Positions 35,916 through 47,531 of a DNA stretch of 64,000 nt are shown piece after piece. The position numbers were made by a program, and so were the translations under genes. Source of the DNA: Papiliotrema nemorosa (taxonomy: Eukaryota; Basidiomycota; Tremellomycetes; Tremellales; Rhynchogastremaceae); the NCBI GenBank assembly GCA_032158125.1, contig JASKOT010000030.1:1-64000 (forward strand), in the 5' to 3' direction. The notes under the pieces are model-generated. The model searched no databases, was not told the origin of the DNA, and worked only from the letters and a program-made list of their open reading frames with translations. Positions within the stretch are counted from its first letter, which is position 1; the number at the start of each line of letters is the position of its first letter.

Positions 35916-36849
35916 ATGAACTCGCTCAATACTCTCGGCAACCGCCATATTAACAGTCTGAATGCCGACCTCGCAAAGCTGGAGTCTGGCGATGGAGGTC
36001 CAGGTGTGCAAGGTGCGTCTCGACCCCGAACACAATCCTAAGCATGTGGAGTTTGCCAGACCATGTTGCTCACGTTCCAGGGCAAATCACCACCACGCTG
36101 GGAGCGCTCGGACGGGTGATTGATGATTACGACTCGATGGCGAGGAAAGAGATGGTCACAGCTGCCAAGGAGAAAGCCAACACGTAGGAGATTTGTGGGA
36201 ACACTCAGGATACCTCACTCACCGTTAGTCGAGTCGCAAAGCTGCGGAATGAACATCGAGAGCTCAAATTGAGGTTTGAACGAGCAAAACAAGAAGGACA
36301 ACAAAGGGTAGCCATCTTGCCCTTTCTCATCAGCGCTGCTGGCCAGGCTGATATACAGTCACGGACAGAATTGTTATCCTCTTCGTCTTCAGCCTCATCA
36401 CATCCCTACTCTCCCTCTCAACCTGTCCTCCGCAAAACGGCCAATGGCCCACCTTCTCCACTTCACGAATCCCCTTTTGCCCCAAACCACTCTTCATACT
36501 CTGGTCCAACTGCTCGAGAGGACTTTGCCCTACGTGAACATACTTTTTTGCAGGAGAGTGAAAATTCGATAGATCAGTATATATCTCAAGGACGGGCCGT
36601 ATTGGAGAATCTGGTAGAGCAACGAGGGATGTTGAAAGGGACAAAGAGGAAATTGTTGGACACTGCGAACACCCTCGGACTCAGTAGAGAGACGATAGGC
36701 TGGGTTGAGAGGCGCACGTGAGTCCCTCGGTTGGATGTGATTGTCCTGCCAGAGCTGACCTCGTAAGGAAACAAGATGCTTGGATCTTTGGAGCTGGAGC
36801 GACATTCACGTTGTTCAGCTTTTGGGTCATATGGCACTATCTCGGATGA
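35916..36849 (+). CDS. BOS1: Golgi Qb-SNARE, Bos1/GOSR2-like
   Basis: Exons 35916-36012, 36081-36183, 36229-36717, 36768-36849 (256 aa). Bos1 drives fusion of ER vesicles with the cis-Golgi. The N-terminal helices start MNSLNTLGNRHINSLNADL. The SNARE motif runs from ALREHTFLQESENSIDQYI to RKLLDTANTLGLSRETIGW, and a C-terminal anchor (GATFTLFSFWVIWHYL) ends the protein. A stretch of 51 nt (36309-36359) reads in frame but begins GTAGCC and ends GATATACAG, so it may be an intron, which would give 239 aa. Confidence 0.88.
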
Positions 36850-37002
36850 GACTTTGTTATGAAATAGTGAAGAGGTAACGAGAATTGTAACGCAAGATGG
36901 CAATGGTATAGTATAATATGGATAAGTGTTCTGTCTCCCTTCGCTTTTTCTGCCAGACCGCACCCAGTCGACCGTATGCTTTCGCAGCATCACCTATCAC
37001 TC

Positions 37003-37446
37003 TTACTCCCCGTTCGACGACCCCTTTTTCAAGTTCTTAAACTGACATCATCAGTGGAAACGCTCGGGAAGGATCATGGGGTACTGACCAGCGCTAGGTA
37101 GTGAGCTCTAATCCCAGGTTGACCTCGATAAGCCAATCGCCCGTCGCTTTTCACCTCTTGCCAGATGTTCGCCCCGCAAATCTTCTCGATAATCTCCAAG
37201 AAGATCCTGTTCTCCTCGGCGGTCCAGTTCTGGCAGTATCAGCCATGTCGACCCGACGAGTCGGTTGGGACGCACTCGTTTCTGGTATTTACCAGGACTA
37301 TCCGGCTTTTCTCCCTTAACTTCCGCCTTTTTCTGCTTTTTGGCAGGCTTGTGCTCGCTCACGTTATCACAGGAGCTGTTCAAGATATCGACTGCGGTGT
37401 CCGAGGATGACGAGATTTCGGAGGAGGATCGTTTGACCTTAACCAT
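37003..37446 (-). CDS. Small Myb/SANT-like protein, type I, copy 1
   Basis: Exons (minus) 37446-37276, 37229-37089, 37041-37003 (116 aa). Residues 1-57 are low-complexity, Ser- and Lys-rich (PAKKQKK). Residues 58-104 form a Myb/SANT-like unit: NWTAEENRIFLEII, then IWQEVKSD, then YRGQPGIRAHYLAL with the aromatic in the third helix. A short basic tail (FKNLKKGSS) is encoded by a separate 39-nt exon. It is likely nuclear and may bind DNA or histone tails; no closer assignment is possible. It shares motif order and last-intron position with the gene at 47532-47911. It is head-to-head with the type II gene at 37854. Confidence 0.72.
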
Positions 37447-37853
37447 CGTTGGTAGTATTGTGATGATTGCTGGAAGTAGTCGCTTGTTCGCGCAATTGCG
37501 TATGGCGTGAGTAAGGTCAGAGGTGGGGCTATCACTGAGACAAAGCGAAATGAGTGGCTGAACATTAGCTTCAGGACATCCGAATCTGTGTTAGGTGCCG
37601 TTGTCAAGGAGGAGTCTCGTTGTCGAGAAACCCTTCGACGTTGCCTTGTGTTGCCCGATCGTCCCTGGATATCTCATGTTGATCTGTGTGCCTGACTGGA
37701 TTTCACGGTATAGCTCGCGACGTCAAAGTGTCTGAAGCGAAGCCACCACTCACCGCTCATCGTTAATCTATCTCCGGAGGGGTCCAACTCATTTCAGCCC
37801 TCAACTTCTCGCAACTTCTCGCAAAACCAGATACCCACAACGAAATTCTCCAC
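37447..37853. promoter_or_regulatory. Divergent promoter of small-gene pair 1
   Basis: 407 bp between the type I start (37446) and the type II start (37854). No shared element could be picked out by eye. Confidence 0.4.
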
Positions 37854-38270
37854 ATGGCACCCGTTGCTTCTAATGCCATGACATGGCAACAACACCATAC
37901 AGTGCGTTTCTCCATCCCCCCTGCTGAATACGAGACTGCTGCGTGCAATTTGGCTGACGACATATAGGAGATCCTGATCAGAGGAATGATCCACCACCTC
38001 CTCACTTCCCGACCTACCTTTTACCGACTTGAAGGTCTACACGGTCAGGTGGATAATCACGGTGGGAATCGAATCTCTCAAAAAGTCATCGATATATGCA
38101 AGAAAATGGCCAAGGACGCAGGGATGGACGGTGGGGTGGTACAGGAGATTATCAACCAGTCAAAGGGTATCAAAAGGGCCAGAGAGGCATCGGAAGGGGA
38201 GGCAAGGGCGGTCAAGAAGCCGAGGAGGTTTCAGGCAAAGAAGGAGGATCAGGTCAAGGAGGAGTCGTAG
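37854..38270 (+). CDS. Small nuclear-type protein, type II, copy A
   Basis: Exons 37854-37901, 37968-38270 (116 aa). Exon 1 encodes MAPVASNAMTWQQHHT and ends in a phase-0 intron; exon 2 continues EILIRGMIHHLLTSRPTFY, VDNHGGNRISQKVIDICKKM, then a Lys/Arg-rich C-terminus (KRAREAS, AVKKPRRFQAKK). The layout is shared with copies B, C and D in this window: Trp in exon 1, a [ILM]-rich helix, Tyr, an N-x-G turn, an amphipathic I-x-x-K-helix and a basic tail. The family is not recognised. It could be a divergent Myb/SANT-type fold, given the N-terminal Trp and three predicted helices; that is inference. Confidence 0.72.
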
Positions 38271-38414
38271 CGGTGCTTGGACAGAGGATCTGCATGCAAT
38301 GGATGCAGTTGACAGGTCGCCCGTGCCGATGTGACTTCCTCTGAGGCTGGCTTCACTGACTATGTATTTCACAATTGATGCGCACCCATCTGCAGTCAAT
38401 GGAGACTGAGCCTC

Positions 38415-38806
38415 TTACATTGACGGCTTCACCTCTTCCCAGTCATCTTCATCCGACTGCTCCCTCTTGGCTCGCTTTCGTTTCTTTGTGGCTCCGTCCC
38501 CATTGCCCTTCGCAGCTATATGCTTCTTTGGACTTCGCTTCATCTTGGAGATGCAACCTCCCACGACATCCTCATTCTCAAATCCGTATCCAGCCACAAA
38601 TTTCCTGAGGATAGCCTGAATCTTGCCATTGATGAGATTACCATGATTCGCAGAGACGGCGACGAGGTCTGGGTGATGGTATAGGATTGTCCTGTTATCC
38701 ATGATGATCTGCACCATGGCTCGGATCAGTGATCGCTGACGTGAGATTGTTCCACCCCTGGCTGTACACCTACGACCGTCTCATCTTTCCAGGTTTGGCT
38801 TGGCAT
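38415..38806 (-). CDS. Small nuclear-type protein, type II, copy B
   Basis: Exons (minus) 38806-38777, 38735-38415 (116 aa). The 30-nt exon 1 encodes MPSQTWKDET and ends in a phase-0 intron, as in copies A, C and D. Exon 2 has SLIRAMVQIIMDNRTILY, ANHGNLINGKIQAILRKF and a basic tail (TKKRKRAKRE) followed by an acidic, Trp-containing end (DEDDWEEV). It converges with copy A (144 bp between stops) and is head-to-head with copy C. Confidence 0.72.
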
Positions 38807-39413
38807 CTGTCGTGAGCACCTACCACAGGCTGCCGGGAGTGGAAGACTCACGGTGTTTTGCAGTGGCGAGGAACACTCTAGCGTACAGTAGGGAGTCGCT
38901 GCACTTGTCTGAGATAAGGATGCAGGCTGGGTGAGAGTATGTCTGATAAAGCCAAGTGATGTATGAGCTGTCTTGTCTTTGAGGTGATCGGATCAGGGTC
39001 CGAGGGGTCAACCCCAGGTTGAGGCGATCGTCGCAGTCAATGTTGGTGCCTGGTCGACGAGGATCACTCCTTGCTCGGAGACAAAATCACCACAACACCC
39101 CACCCTCGAACCTTCAAACTCGAGCATAGATACCCCCAAACATTCATAAAATGGCGGTTCATGTTCCTGTCCTGGAACCATAGCTCAAAGGAACCCCTTT
39201 CCAGGTGATCCAGAATGGACAGTGTAGTGGTGATTGTGGCTCTTCAGCCGGCGTATGTGGACGATGCCTGACGACAAGTTTCCATCCAACTGTGACTCAT
39301 CTTGTAAGCTCGTCCCTTCGTCTTTCTCAAGGTCAAGTCACAGTACACGTAGCGAGCCGGAACGTCTTTATCGTTTGCCCAGCTCGTTCCAAGATCGAGT
39401 GTCCTATATAATC
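38807..39413. promoter_or_regulatory. Divergent promoter of small-gene pair 2
   Basis: 607 bp between the starts of copies B and C. No other gene or RNA feature was recognised. Confidence 0.4.
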
Positions 39414-39859
39414 ATGTCTGGCAAGTGGAACGATGACCATGTCGTAAGCCGTGCATACAGATGCTGTACCGATCCATCAGACTGACCATCAAGGTGGAGC
39501 TGTACAGAGGTATACTCGAGCTCACACTCCCGAATCGATCCCAGCTCTACTCTCGACCCGGTCTATCAGATGTCAACGGCCATGGCGGAGATACGATCAA
39601 CCGAAAATTACAACAGGCCTTGAGGGAGCTTGGCAAGGCTATGAATGTACAAAATTCTATGGCTGTATTCAATGAAGAGCTTGGAATGTGCTCAAAGAGG
39701 GGCGGAGGAAAGACCACACCGAAGAAGTCCCCGACGACGAAGATCGGGTCGGGGGTTGTGGCGGCTGCCAGTGCAAAGAAGCGAAAGATGGAGCACAAGG
39801 AGGATCACAAGGCGAGTGCAGAAGATGAGGAGGACCAAGAGGTATTCTGGAGAAGCTAG
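39414..39859 (+). CDS. Small nuclear-type protein, type II, copy C
   Basis: Exons 39414-39443, 39494-39859 (131 aa). The 30-nt exon 1 encodes MSGKWNDDHV, then a phase-0 intron at the family position; exon 2 has VELYRGILELTLPNRSQLY, VNGHGGDTINRKLQQALREL and a longer tail with KKRKMEHKEDHK and an acidic end. The acceptor at 39493 was chosen over nearer AGs because it restores alignment to copy D. An uncorrected reading would start inside the intron. Confidence 0.7.
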
Positions 39860-40384
39860 AAGTTTCGAAGACCTTGCAGCTGCATTGTACTCAGCATGAA
39901 CGACCAGGGTGCAGGCATATATCCAGCCGAAAGGTTGGTCCTTGCATCTCGTCAGCCACTCCGGTCTCCAGCTTCCACTCGCTATTCCCGATACATCTGG
40001 TCCATATGTGAGAGCAGTACCGTTTTATTCTTGTCGGCCTGGATCTGAGCGGATCACATCGGAACCATGAATCTGAATAAGGGATACAATGTGTCTGCAC
40101 ACAAGTGACATCTTGTGACTGGCCTCCACCAACTCGCTCTACATGATCCATCATATCTGTACCTCCCCCACCTCCTTTGAGCTATCTCATCAGGGCACTT
40201 TCATGTTCCAGGTTTTGCGACCTCATGGTGCAGATCTATGACGCTTTTGCCCATGTTCAGGGTGAGATGTGTATGACTTATAACTATCGACGACGTTCGA
40301 TATTCTCTCTTTCAATCATCCCAAACTTGACCTCGACTTACATCAAGCTGCCTCTAGTCGATGACCATACAGAGACAAGCGAAC
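39860..40384. other. Intergenic, nothing firm
   Basis: 525 bp with several short frames on both strands but no match to the type I or II families. Confidence 0.45.
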
Positions 40385-40747
40385 ATGGTCCAGCATCTGC
40401 GACCGCTCCAGCCCATCCGACTATCGCGATTCGGCCGTTTGGCCGATGCTCAGCGACATTGGCTGACGGTATGTAGGATCCAATCTGCCTGCGAGATCTG
40501 AACGCTGATCACTTAGTTGACGATGGACGATAAGTTAAACTTCCTGTACACAATCTTAGAGGAGAATCCTGCCCTTGCTCGTGGAAATGGTCCTGACCTT
40601 GACACCATGATCGGCTTGCTCCATTACATGATTGTCCTATTCGGCCCACAGCTGTTTTCAAAGCTTGCAGATGAATTCGTGAGTACCCCTCCACCCCTTT
40701 GCTACACCATCTAATACCGGTAGATCAGCATCAACTTCTCCTCCTGA
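40385..40747 (+). CDS. Small hypothetical protein, possible diverged type II relative
   Basis: Exons 40385-40468, 40517-40678, 40724-40747 (89 aa). It has two well-formed short introns (GTATGT..CACTTAG, GTGAGT..GGTAG). The core (MDDKLNFLYTILEENPALA, GNGPDLDTMIGLLHYMIVL) has a helix / G-N-G turn / helix order like type II, but lacks the Trp exon and the basic tail. The start ATG is uncertain. This may be a small gene, or a decayed copy of the neighbouring family. Confidence 0.4.
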
Positions 40748-40864
40748 GATGAATCAAGGAGACAAGAGTCAGGGGGAACGCGCTTGAATCAGTCTTCGCT
40801 CGGTTCGAGGCACATCAGTGTAGATCATCAATAAACCATTATGTATGCGATAGTCATACCGGTA

Positions 40865-42327
40865 TCAAGCGATATCTCCCAGTCCCTCTAGGAACTTCTG
40901 GTACTCGTCATCGGCCCCGCCCGTTCCAGCCTTGGGATCCGGGGTCGATCCATTGCCTAGCACACCCTTGAGCCTTCCCATCAACCCTCCCCCTTCTTCT
41001 TTCTGCTTCACTCGCCTCTCGTCTCCATCCTCATCAATGACCCCACCTCCAGGAGCGGCGTTGACACTGACTCCACCCGGCGCAGCCGCCTGCTTCCTCT
41101 TGACTCCTCGAGGAACAAACGCCGTCGCTTCTTTCCGCAGATCGCGCATGACAGGTGCAGCAGAAATAGCCGCAGACGAGTAGTCGGGTGCTTTGGGTGA
41201 TGAAGGTTTGGCAATCTTGGTCGGTTCCGACGAGATCACGGCGGATGCGGGAGGAATAGGTCGCGGTGGAAGCTCGTGCGATGGCGGTAAGCCAGTTGAC
41301 GTAGCGACAGTGGTAGGGCGGGAGGGAAGGCTCGGATGCGAAGGCAAAGGTCGAGGTGGCCGGGAGCTAGGCGCCAGAGGCACAGGTTGAGGGGTATTTG
41401 CGAGTTCATCTCCCCAACCCCATGAAGCGTTCGATATTGGCCGAGGCGGGGGACGTGTGATTGACGACGGTCCTGTCGGTATGAAGGTAGGAAGAGGAGG
41501 TGGAGGTGCTGATCCTGGTGGTGGACCTTCTGGCAGAGGGATGTCATCTGAATCATCCGAATCGGAATCATCACCTGGCGGCCGCCCGTCTGGCATGACA
41601 ATGTCGTCGTCCGAATCGTCCTCGTCCTCATCTTCGCTATCTTCGGGCGCTACCGGTCAGCTCGATATCACTCCAATCGTAGCTCACTTCTCTCCCTGTA
41701 TGGCATCCCCGGCGGTGGTACCCCGTATGGATTGTAGATGGGGTCGTAATAAACACTCCTTGTAGGGTCCCTCAATTTCCCGTCTGGCCCATACAGACCG
41801 TTAGGATCACTAGGTCCCGACTCCCCATCTTCGTCCCCGTCCCTACTCGGCCCATTGTGCTGCCTGAATACCTTGTCCCGAGCTTCCGGGTGAGCTTTCA
41901 CATAGTCCTCTTTGGTTTTCGTCACGTATTTGAACTCTTTCTCGAGTGCTTCCAACCGGGATTTTGATTGCGCATCAAGCTTCCCTAAGAAATAAGCTTA
42001 GAACAACAAGCCCTCCTCCGTAGATTCTACCTTGTGCTTTGAGGTTCTTGATCTCGCTTTCAATCTCTGATTTATCAGCTATGTGGCCTGTTTGTACCAC
42101 GAGAGCTCACCTCGAGTATCTCTTTTGACTGTTTGAGTATCTCTCGCCGATTTCCGAGCTTCCTTGTTCTGACATAAGTCACTTGATCATGATATACAAT
42201 CAATGGCCTACTTTCTTGAGCTCTTTTGCTTTCAAAGCCTTGCCTAAGCTGTCAGCTACGACATATCAATGCGGCCGCTGGATGACCTACGATACGCGTC
42301 GGCTGGATTTGCTGACTTCTTCGCCAT
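40865..42327 (-). CDS. WBP11: WBP11/NpwBP-like splicing factor
   Basis: Exons (minus) 42327-42291, 42243-42212, 42168-42111, 42066-42031, 41984-41688, 41649-40865 (414 aa). WBP11 is a nuclear, spliceosome-linked protein whose Pro-rich stretches bind WW domains. Its N-terminus MAKKSANPADAYRK plus ELKKNKEARKSAR matches the family. Then come a charged coiled coil, YNPYGVPPPGMPYRER, acidic SD repeats, Pro-rich runs (PPPGSAPPPPLP), and a conserved C-terminal FVPRGVKRKQ with DDEYQKFLEGLGDI at the end. It is divergent from ARPC5. Confidence 0.87.
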
Positions 42328-42586
42328 TTTTGCCCTGGGTGTACGTGAAAATTCACCTCAATCTCCTCCTCAAGACTGTCCGAGACTGGGAAGAAGCTGT
42401 TTGAGGTGAACCCCGGTCAAGGTGCAATGTCAAAACAGACATTCAATAGACGACGATGAACCACCTCCACCACGAACACTTCTTTAAATGCGCCACCCAT
42501 CTATCCCCCCCTCCTCACCGGCGTCATCGACGACCACCTGGACTCACTCGACAACAACCTTCAACCCACAACTGAACAACCTCACC

Positions 42587-43239
42587 ATGTCATCAGAGTA
42601 CGCATTCAGGAAGATAGATATAGATGCGTTCGACGAGGATGTTCTTCTCCCTTCAGACTTGTACGACCCGGACCCGAGAGGACCGGATGCTGTCACTCAA
42701 CAGGCCTCACAAAAGGCCGGCGAAGCTCGAGGATTGGTCTCCAAGTGCGTGATCTGTTTCACCTACATTGTAGGGCTGACAGTCAGGGGAGACATTGCAG
42801 GCGCGCTTAATGTCATTTTGACGGACACACCGTATGGCGAAGGAGTCGACGAGGCAAAGGTAGGTCTATGGATCGGCTATCTGGCTGTGCTCATGATAGA
42901 CTACAACGACAAATGCAGTTTTGACGATCCTCAATTCGACTAGGGCAGCAGAGATACCGACTATCCTGAAATCACTAGGAGACGAGCAACAGGACAAGCT
43001 CATGGCATATCTGTACAAGGTAGGTAGCCTCTCTGCGCCTCGTGTGGTATTGCTGATCATTCAGGGAATGGCCAGTTTAGGGCATGGAGGAGATGCGAGC
43101 GGATCCGTCCTGCTCACATGGCACGAGAAGGCATGTCAAGCAAGCTACTTCAAAGAGAAGACGGCTAACCGTGTAGTTGGTCGAGGTCGCCGGCGTCGGT
43201 TGTATTGTACGGGTCATGACGGATCGTCGGGTCGTCTAG
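42587..43239 (+). CDS. ARC15: Arp2/3 complex subunit 5 (p16)
   Basis: Exons 42587-42744, 42787-42863, 42919-43019, 43065-43130, 43177-43239 (154 aa). ARPC5 is the smallest subunit of the actin-nucleating Arp2/3 complex. Hallmarks: YAFRKIDIDAFDED, the helical core (NSTRAAEIPTILKSL, DKLMAYLYKGMA) and the C-terminus LVEVAGVGCIVRVMTDR. Length fits. The intron 43131-43176 begins GCATGT, so it is a GC-AG intron. In intron 2 the donor GTCTAT is weak but required by frame. Confidence 0.9.
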
Positions 43240-43426
43240 ATGGGGCATACATGATGAGATTAGGTTGAAACAATAGGAGTTCTGTATGGATCAGATGCAT
43301 ATCCCAATTTGTACTCTATATTCGGACTGGACCTGCTTCATGAACATCGACACCATTCGTTATCTCTACGGTGTCATATTGACATCACGATTGCACTCTG
43401 GACCGTACGCGATAGTCGTACACGTC

Positions 43427-44425
43427 CTACTTCTTGCCGTATCGAGCCTTTTTCCCGAGGTCGAATGGAATGTACTTGTATTTGATCATGTGTCTGTGAA
43501 TGAGCAGAGGCCGACTCAATATGATACAATGACTCACTGAATCTGTCGACGCATGGTAAGCCCAAAGAGGGTCAAGAAGTATACCAGTAGGATTGGCCAG
43601 TAGACGGGGACATCGGTAGCTCGAGTGATGGTGCAAGCGAGAGCAATAGCATTGGCTTTGGTAGCTGACCACCAGAATTTGAACTCTGACCGGTTAGCTT
43701 ATCGTCCTACTGCGGGAAATCGTGAGCTCACCTGGGAGGCGTCGGATGAAAGGTCGGAATTCTTCATCGTCATTTCCACTCGAAAAGCCATTCAGTAATC
43801 CCTTGATTCCGCCTCCTGACCTTGATGGACCAGCTCCGGGCAGACCTGGACCTCCTTCTTCTGCGTCATCGGCTGCTTGATCTTCCGCTACCGAGGGGTC
43901 GAATCGAGGTTGCAAAAAGGCGAGGAAGAGGTTCAAAATGTAAATTGCTAAAGCGTAACAAATGATATACCACTGGCTTGTCAGCTCTGCATCTCGTCAC
44001 AGGGAAATGCACTCACGCCCTGTCGGAGGACGACATTGAGAGCGAAGAGGAGGAAGAGAGCCAAGGTCACGAGCCACCTCTCCAGCACGTGCGGTGTAGA
44101 TCGGTCCAGCAGTCCCTGGAATTTACGTCCATACACCGTCGTGTTATCCCTCACGAGCTGAGCGACATTCTTCTCCTCTGGTAGTCCACCACGAACGCCA
44201 GCTCCAGTACCTGGACCGATGGATGACGAGGCATAAGAGTTGGGTTGCATCCCGGCGAGTCCTGAACGAGGTGGGAATCCAGAACCTGGACCCGCGGCTG
44301 GGGCGGACTGACCGGGTTGAGGCGGGGCAGAGGTATTGGGGTACGGGTTGAGATTTGGGTAAGGAGGTGCGCCAGACTGATCACGTCAGCTCGATATAGG
44401 TGTCTGATATGTTGATGCTCACCAT
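43427..44425 (-). CDS. RER1: Rer1 Golgi retrieval receptor
   Basis: Exons (minus) 44425-44423, 44375-44017, 43972-43732, 43685-43537, 43493-43427 (272 aa). Rer1 returns ER membrane proteins from the cis-Golgi in COPI vesicles. It has four hydrophobic segments, with [56 protein letters not shown] and the C-terminal [15 protein letters not shown]. Exon 1 is only the ATG codon: the splice donor GTGAGC follows it at once. The N-terminal 95 residues are a Pro/Gly-rich addition to the usual core of about 190. Confidence 0.92.
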
Positions 44426-44760
44426 GGTGGATAATGTGAATATGCTCAGAGTGAACTACTCGAATCACCTTGTCCGGCGCAACACGCAGCAACACAAGAC
44501 GTGTCCACGAGGCTTATCAAATCCAACAGTGGATGTGACACGTCATTCCCCACCTACAAGCGGGGGAGTTTTGATTCCGTCGGGATTGTCGTCCCCCTCG
44601 TCGTTGTTGTTGTCGTCCAGGTTGATTTATATTCCAGCAAACTCAGCATCGAATTCATAGCATTGACACACTGTACAACTACCTCGAGGCCACGACCATA
44701 TCTGGATAAGAAACAGAGGAGAAGAAACGTTACAAACATCGTGACGCACGACTTCCCGCC
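44426..44760. promoter_or_regulatory. Divergent promoter, RER1 / CDC27
   Basis: 335 bp. It contains a stretch rich in CGTCGTTGTTGT (about 44585-44620); no defined element. Confidence 0.35.
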
Positions 44761-47308
44761 ATGCGTCAATGCCCATCTCCTCATCACCTCACATCTCGAC
44801 TACGAACTCTAGCCCTTACTTCCCCTCCAGAGACCGCTCTCTTCTACGCTAGGCTATGGCATGCGATCTTCCCGCCAACGATAGACGATCACGAGTGTCT
44901 CCACGTTCTAGCACTGTGTCATATCCAGATTGGCAACCTGTATACAGCGATAGGATATGTTCGCGATGTCGCAGAGACCATCTCAGATTACGCCGATCAT
45001 AGCCTAGTCCTCGGTCATCGAGGGAGTCAAGGCTGCATGGCCTGCGCGATGATAGTGGCGAAATGCTGTGATGCTCTGGGGAGGTTCAGCGAGGGCAAGG
45101 AGGTCATTGAACGAGCTCTCAAGACGTGTCCCACTTCTTGTTCGTCCCTGTCGACCTTGACCGGAACAAAGCTAATCGAAGATCCCCCAACACTGACACC
45201 GATCTCGACGGCAGCTACGGCTCAGCTTTTGATGGCAACTTTGTCCCGCAGAGGGAAGGCACCACAGCAAGCGGCAGAGGCATATAAAGCAGCGCTGGGC
45301 GAAGATCCGTGGCTCTGGGAGGCATTCGTCGGTCTCTGTGATATAGGTGAGCGCAGAACGACCTATCAGCAATGACCAAGCTGATGAATAGGTGCTCCAC
45401 CGCCTGTGGAAAACCTGTTCCCGAATCCACCACCAACGCGCAATTCATCTCAAACGTCACGCGCCGCGCCAGTCTCACCTAATCCAAATCCGATGCCCCG
45501 AAGCTCGGCATCAGAGATTCCTGGTATACCTACGAGGAGACAACTGAGCCCCTTGGCCGGATCGAGCGGACTGTTTACTCCCGAAGTCGCTCCTCACGCA
45601 ATGCCCAGAGTGGGTATGTTGGGGCTGGGAAATCAGAATACCTGGGAGTAAGCCGCCGCTGGCCTATACATTATCCAAGCTGACAAGAAGCACTCCTTCC
45701 AATTACGGCGATACCACCTTTCCGACCATCAACGAGCACCCATCCTTGCCGCCTCCTTCCCGTCGCCCTTTACCGAATCTCATCTCTTCATTCATGCCAT
45801 CGGCCTTCCGGTCAGGCAACAACACTTCAACCCCAATGAACCCCGAGGTGGTTCAAAACAAGCCCCCTGCTATGAAGCGGGCTCGAGGTGGGCACGCGAG
45901 GAAGATCATCGAGACACCACATACCGGACCGCCGCATCAAGGAAGGGATCTGTACCCAATCGAGGTGAACGGAGAGGAAGGGGCGCCTGTGAGAAGGAGC
46001 TCAAGGTTGAAGACAACGTCAGGACCAGGAGCCAAGCCCACAGTCAAGGTCAGTCAACCGCGACCGCTCTTCAATAGTCATGAAAGCTGACGAGCAGGTC
46101 ACACGGGAGAAAACATCTACGCGGTCCCGATCGGGCACTTCGATATCCTCAGCCTCTGGTGCTACCATTGACGCTGTATCTCCCGGATCTTCCGACGTCT
46201 CGCTGCAATCAGCTACAGATGACTGGCTACGAGACGTGCTCCGTCGCTGCGCCCGTGCGTACCGGTCGCTCAGCATGTTCGCCTGCCAAGAGGCCATCGA
46301 TGAGATGAAAGTTTTCCCCATGGATATGATCAAATTCAACTGGTGCATCGATATCGCCGCGAGGGCGCATTATGAGATGGCCAACTATATCGAATCTCGG
46401 TCCATCTTCGACTTGTACATCAAGGGCGAGCCATACTCCCTGCAATCGATGGACTGCTATTCGACGCTACTGTGGCATCTCGGCGATGCTCCCGCTCTGT
46501 CCTCTCTGACGCAGAGGCTCATGTCGATCGATCGAGAAGCGCCACAGTCTTGGATTGCAGCGGGAAATCTGTTCTCACTGCAGAAAAATCACGACGAAGC
46601 TATGCGCTGTTTCCGCCGGGCGACACAGGTTGACCCTTCGTGTGCATTTGCATGGACGTTGTGCGGATACGAAGCGATCGAGATGGAAGAATATGATCGA
46701 GCCATGGCTTTTTACCGGTCGGCAATCAGGACGGATGCTCGACACTACAATGCATGGTATGGTATGGGCTTGGTTTACCTCAAGACGGGCAAAGCAAAGT
46801 ATGCGGAACATCATTTCCGTCGAGCGGCCGAGATCAACCCCACAAGTCCGGTTCTTTTATGCTGCATTGGAAAGGTGAGCTGTTCCGGCCGTGGAACGTC
46901 GTGGCGTCAAACTCATCAACAGGTCTTGGAGCAAGAGCAGGACGTTACGCAGGCTTTGTGGTTCTACGACCAGGCGTGTAAATATGCACCAGACAGTACA
47001 ATGCCAGCGTATAGACGAGTTAGGGCGTTGGTCGCGCTTGATCGTATCGACGTGAGCTCCTCACATCAGGACCATAGGTCGGCAAGCTGATGATGCAGGA
47101 GGCGATAGCTTTACTCGAGCCTTTGATAAGGACAGCACCGGATGAAGCAAACGTTCATTTCTTACTCGGCAAGTGCTATCTCAAAGTGGGTAAAAAGGTC
47201 GAAGCGACAATCAGCTTTACCTATGCGAGGGAGCTGCAGCCCAAACTGGAGAGTGCTATCAAGGTGGCCATGGTCGGCGACGAGGATGACGAGGAAGACG
47301 GGATGTGA
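44761..47308 (+). CDS. CDC27: Anaphase-promoting complex subunit 3 (Cdc27), TPR protein
   Basis: Exons 44761-45346, 45392-45647, 45691-46048, 46098-46874, 46923-47051, 47099-47308 (771 aa). APC3 is a scaffold TPR subunit of the APC/C ubiquitin ligase that binds activator tails. The N-terminal TPRs (TALFYARLWHAIFPP, HVLALCHIQIGNLYTAIGYV) are followed by a disordered Ser/Pro spacer (about 210-420). The C-terminal TPR superhelix is the most conserved: SWIAAGNLFSLQKNHDEAM, WTLCGYEAIEMEEYDRAM, HYNAWYGMGLVYLKTGKA and HFLLGKCYLKVGKK. SP sites in the spacer are likely Cdk targets. Confidence 0.92.
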
Positions 47309-47531
47309 TGTGGACACCCGATATCGCACTGTGAACAAGGCGCCGCGGGAGGCGGTGGATAGTGATGATGATAATGACTTTACGCCTAGTATCAGTCAAT
47401 CCTGCCAGTGTATGCTATATGACATATGTATCGTATACTTCAGTGTGAACGAAGATCAATGGCACATTTTGTCGCCCACTCCCTCTCATACATCTGCTGG
47501 ATCCGACTCGCAGACTCCACATCCACGTCGC

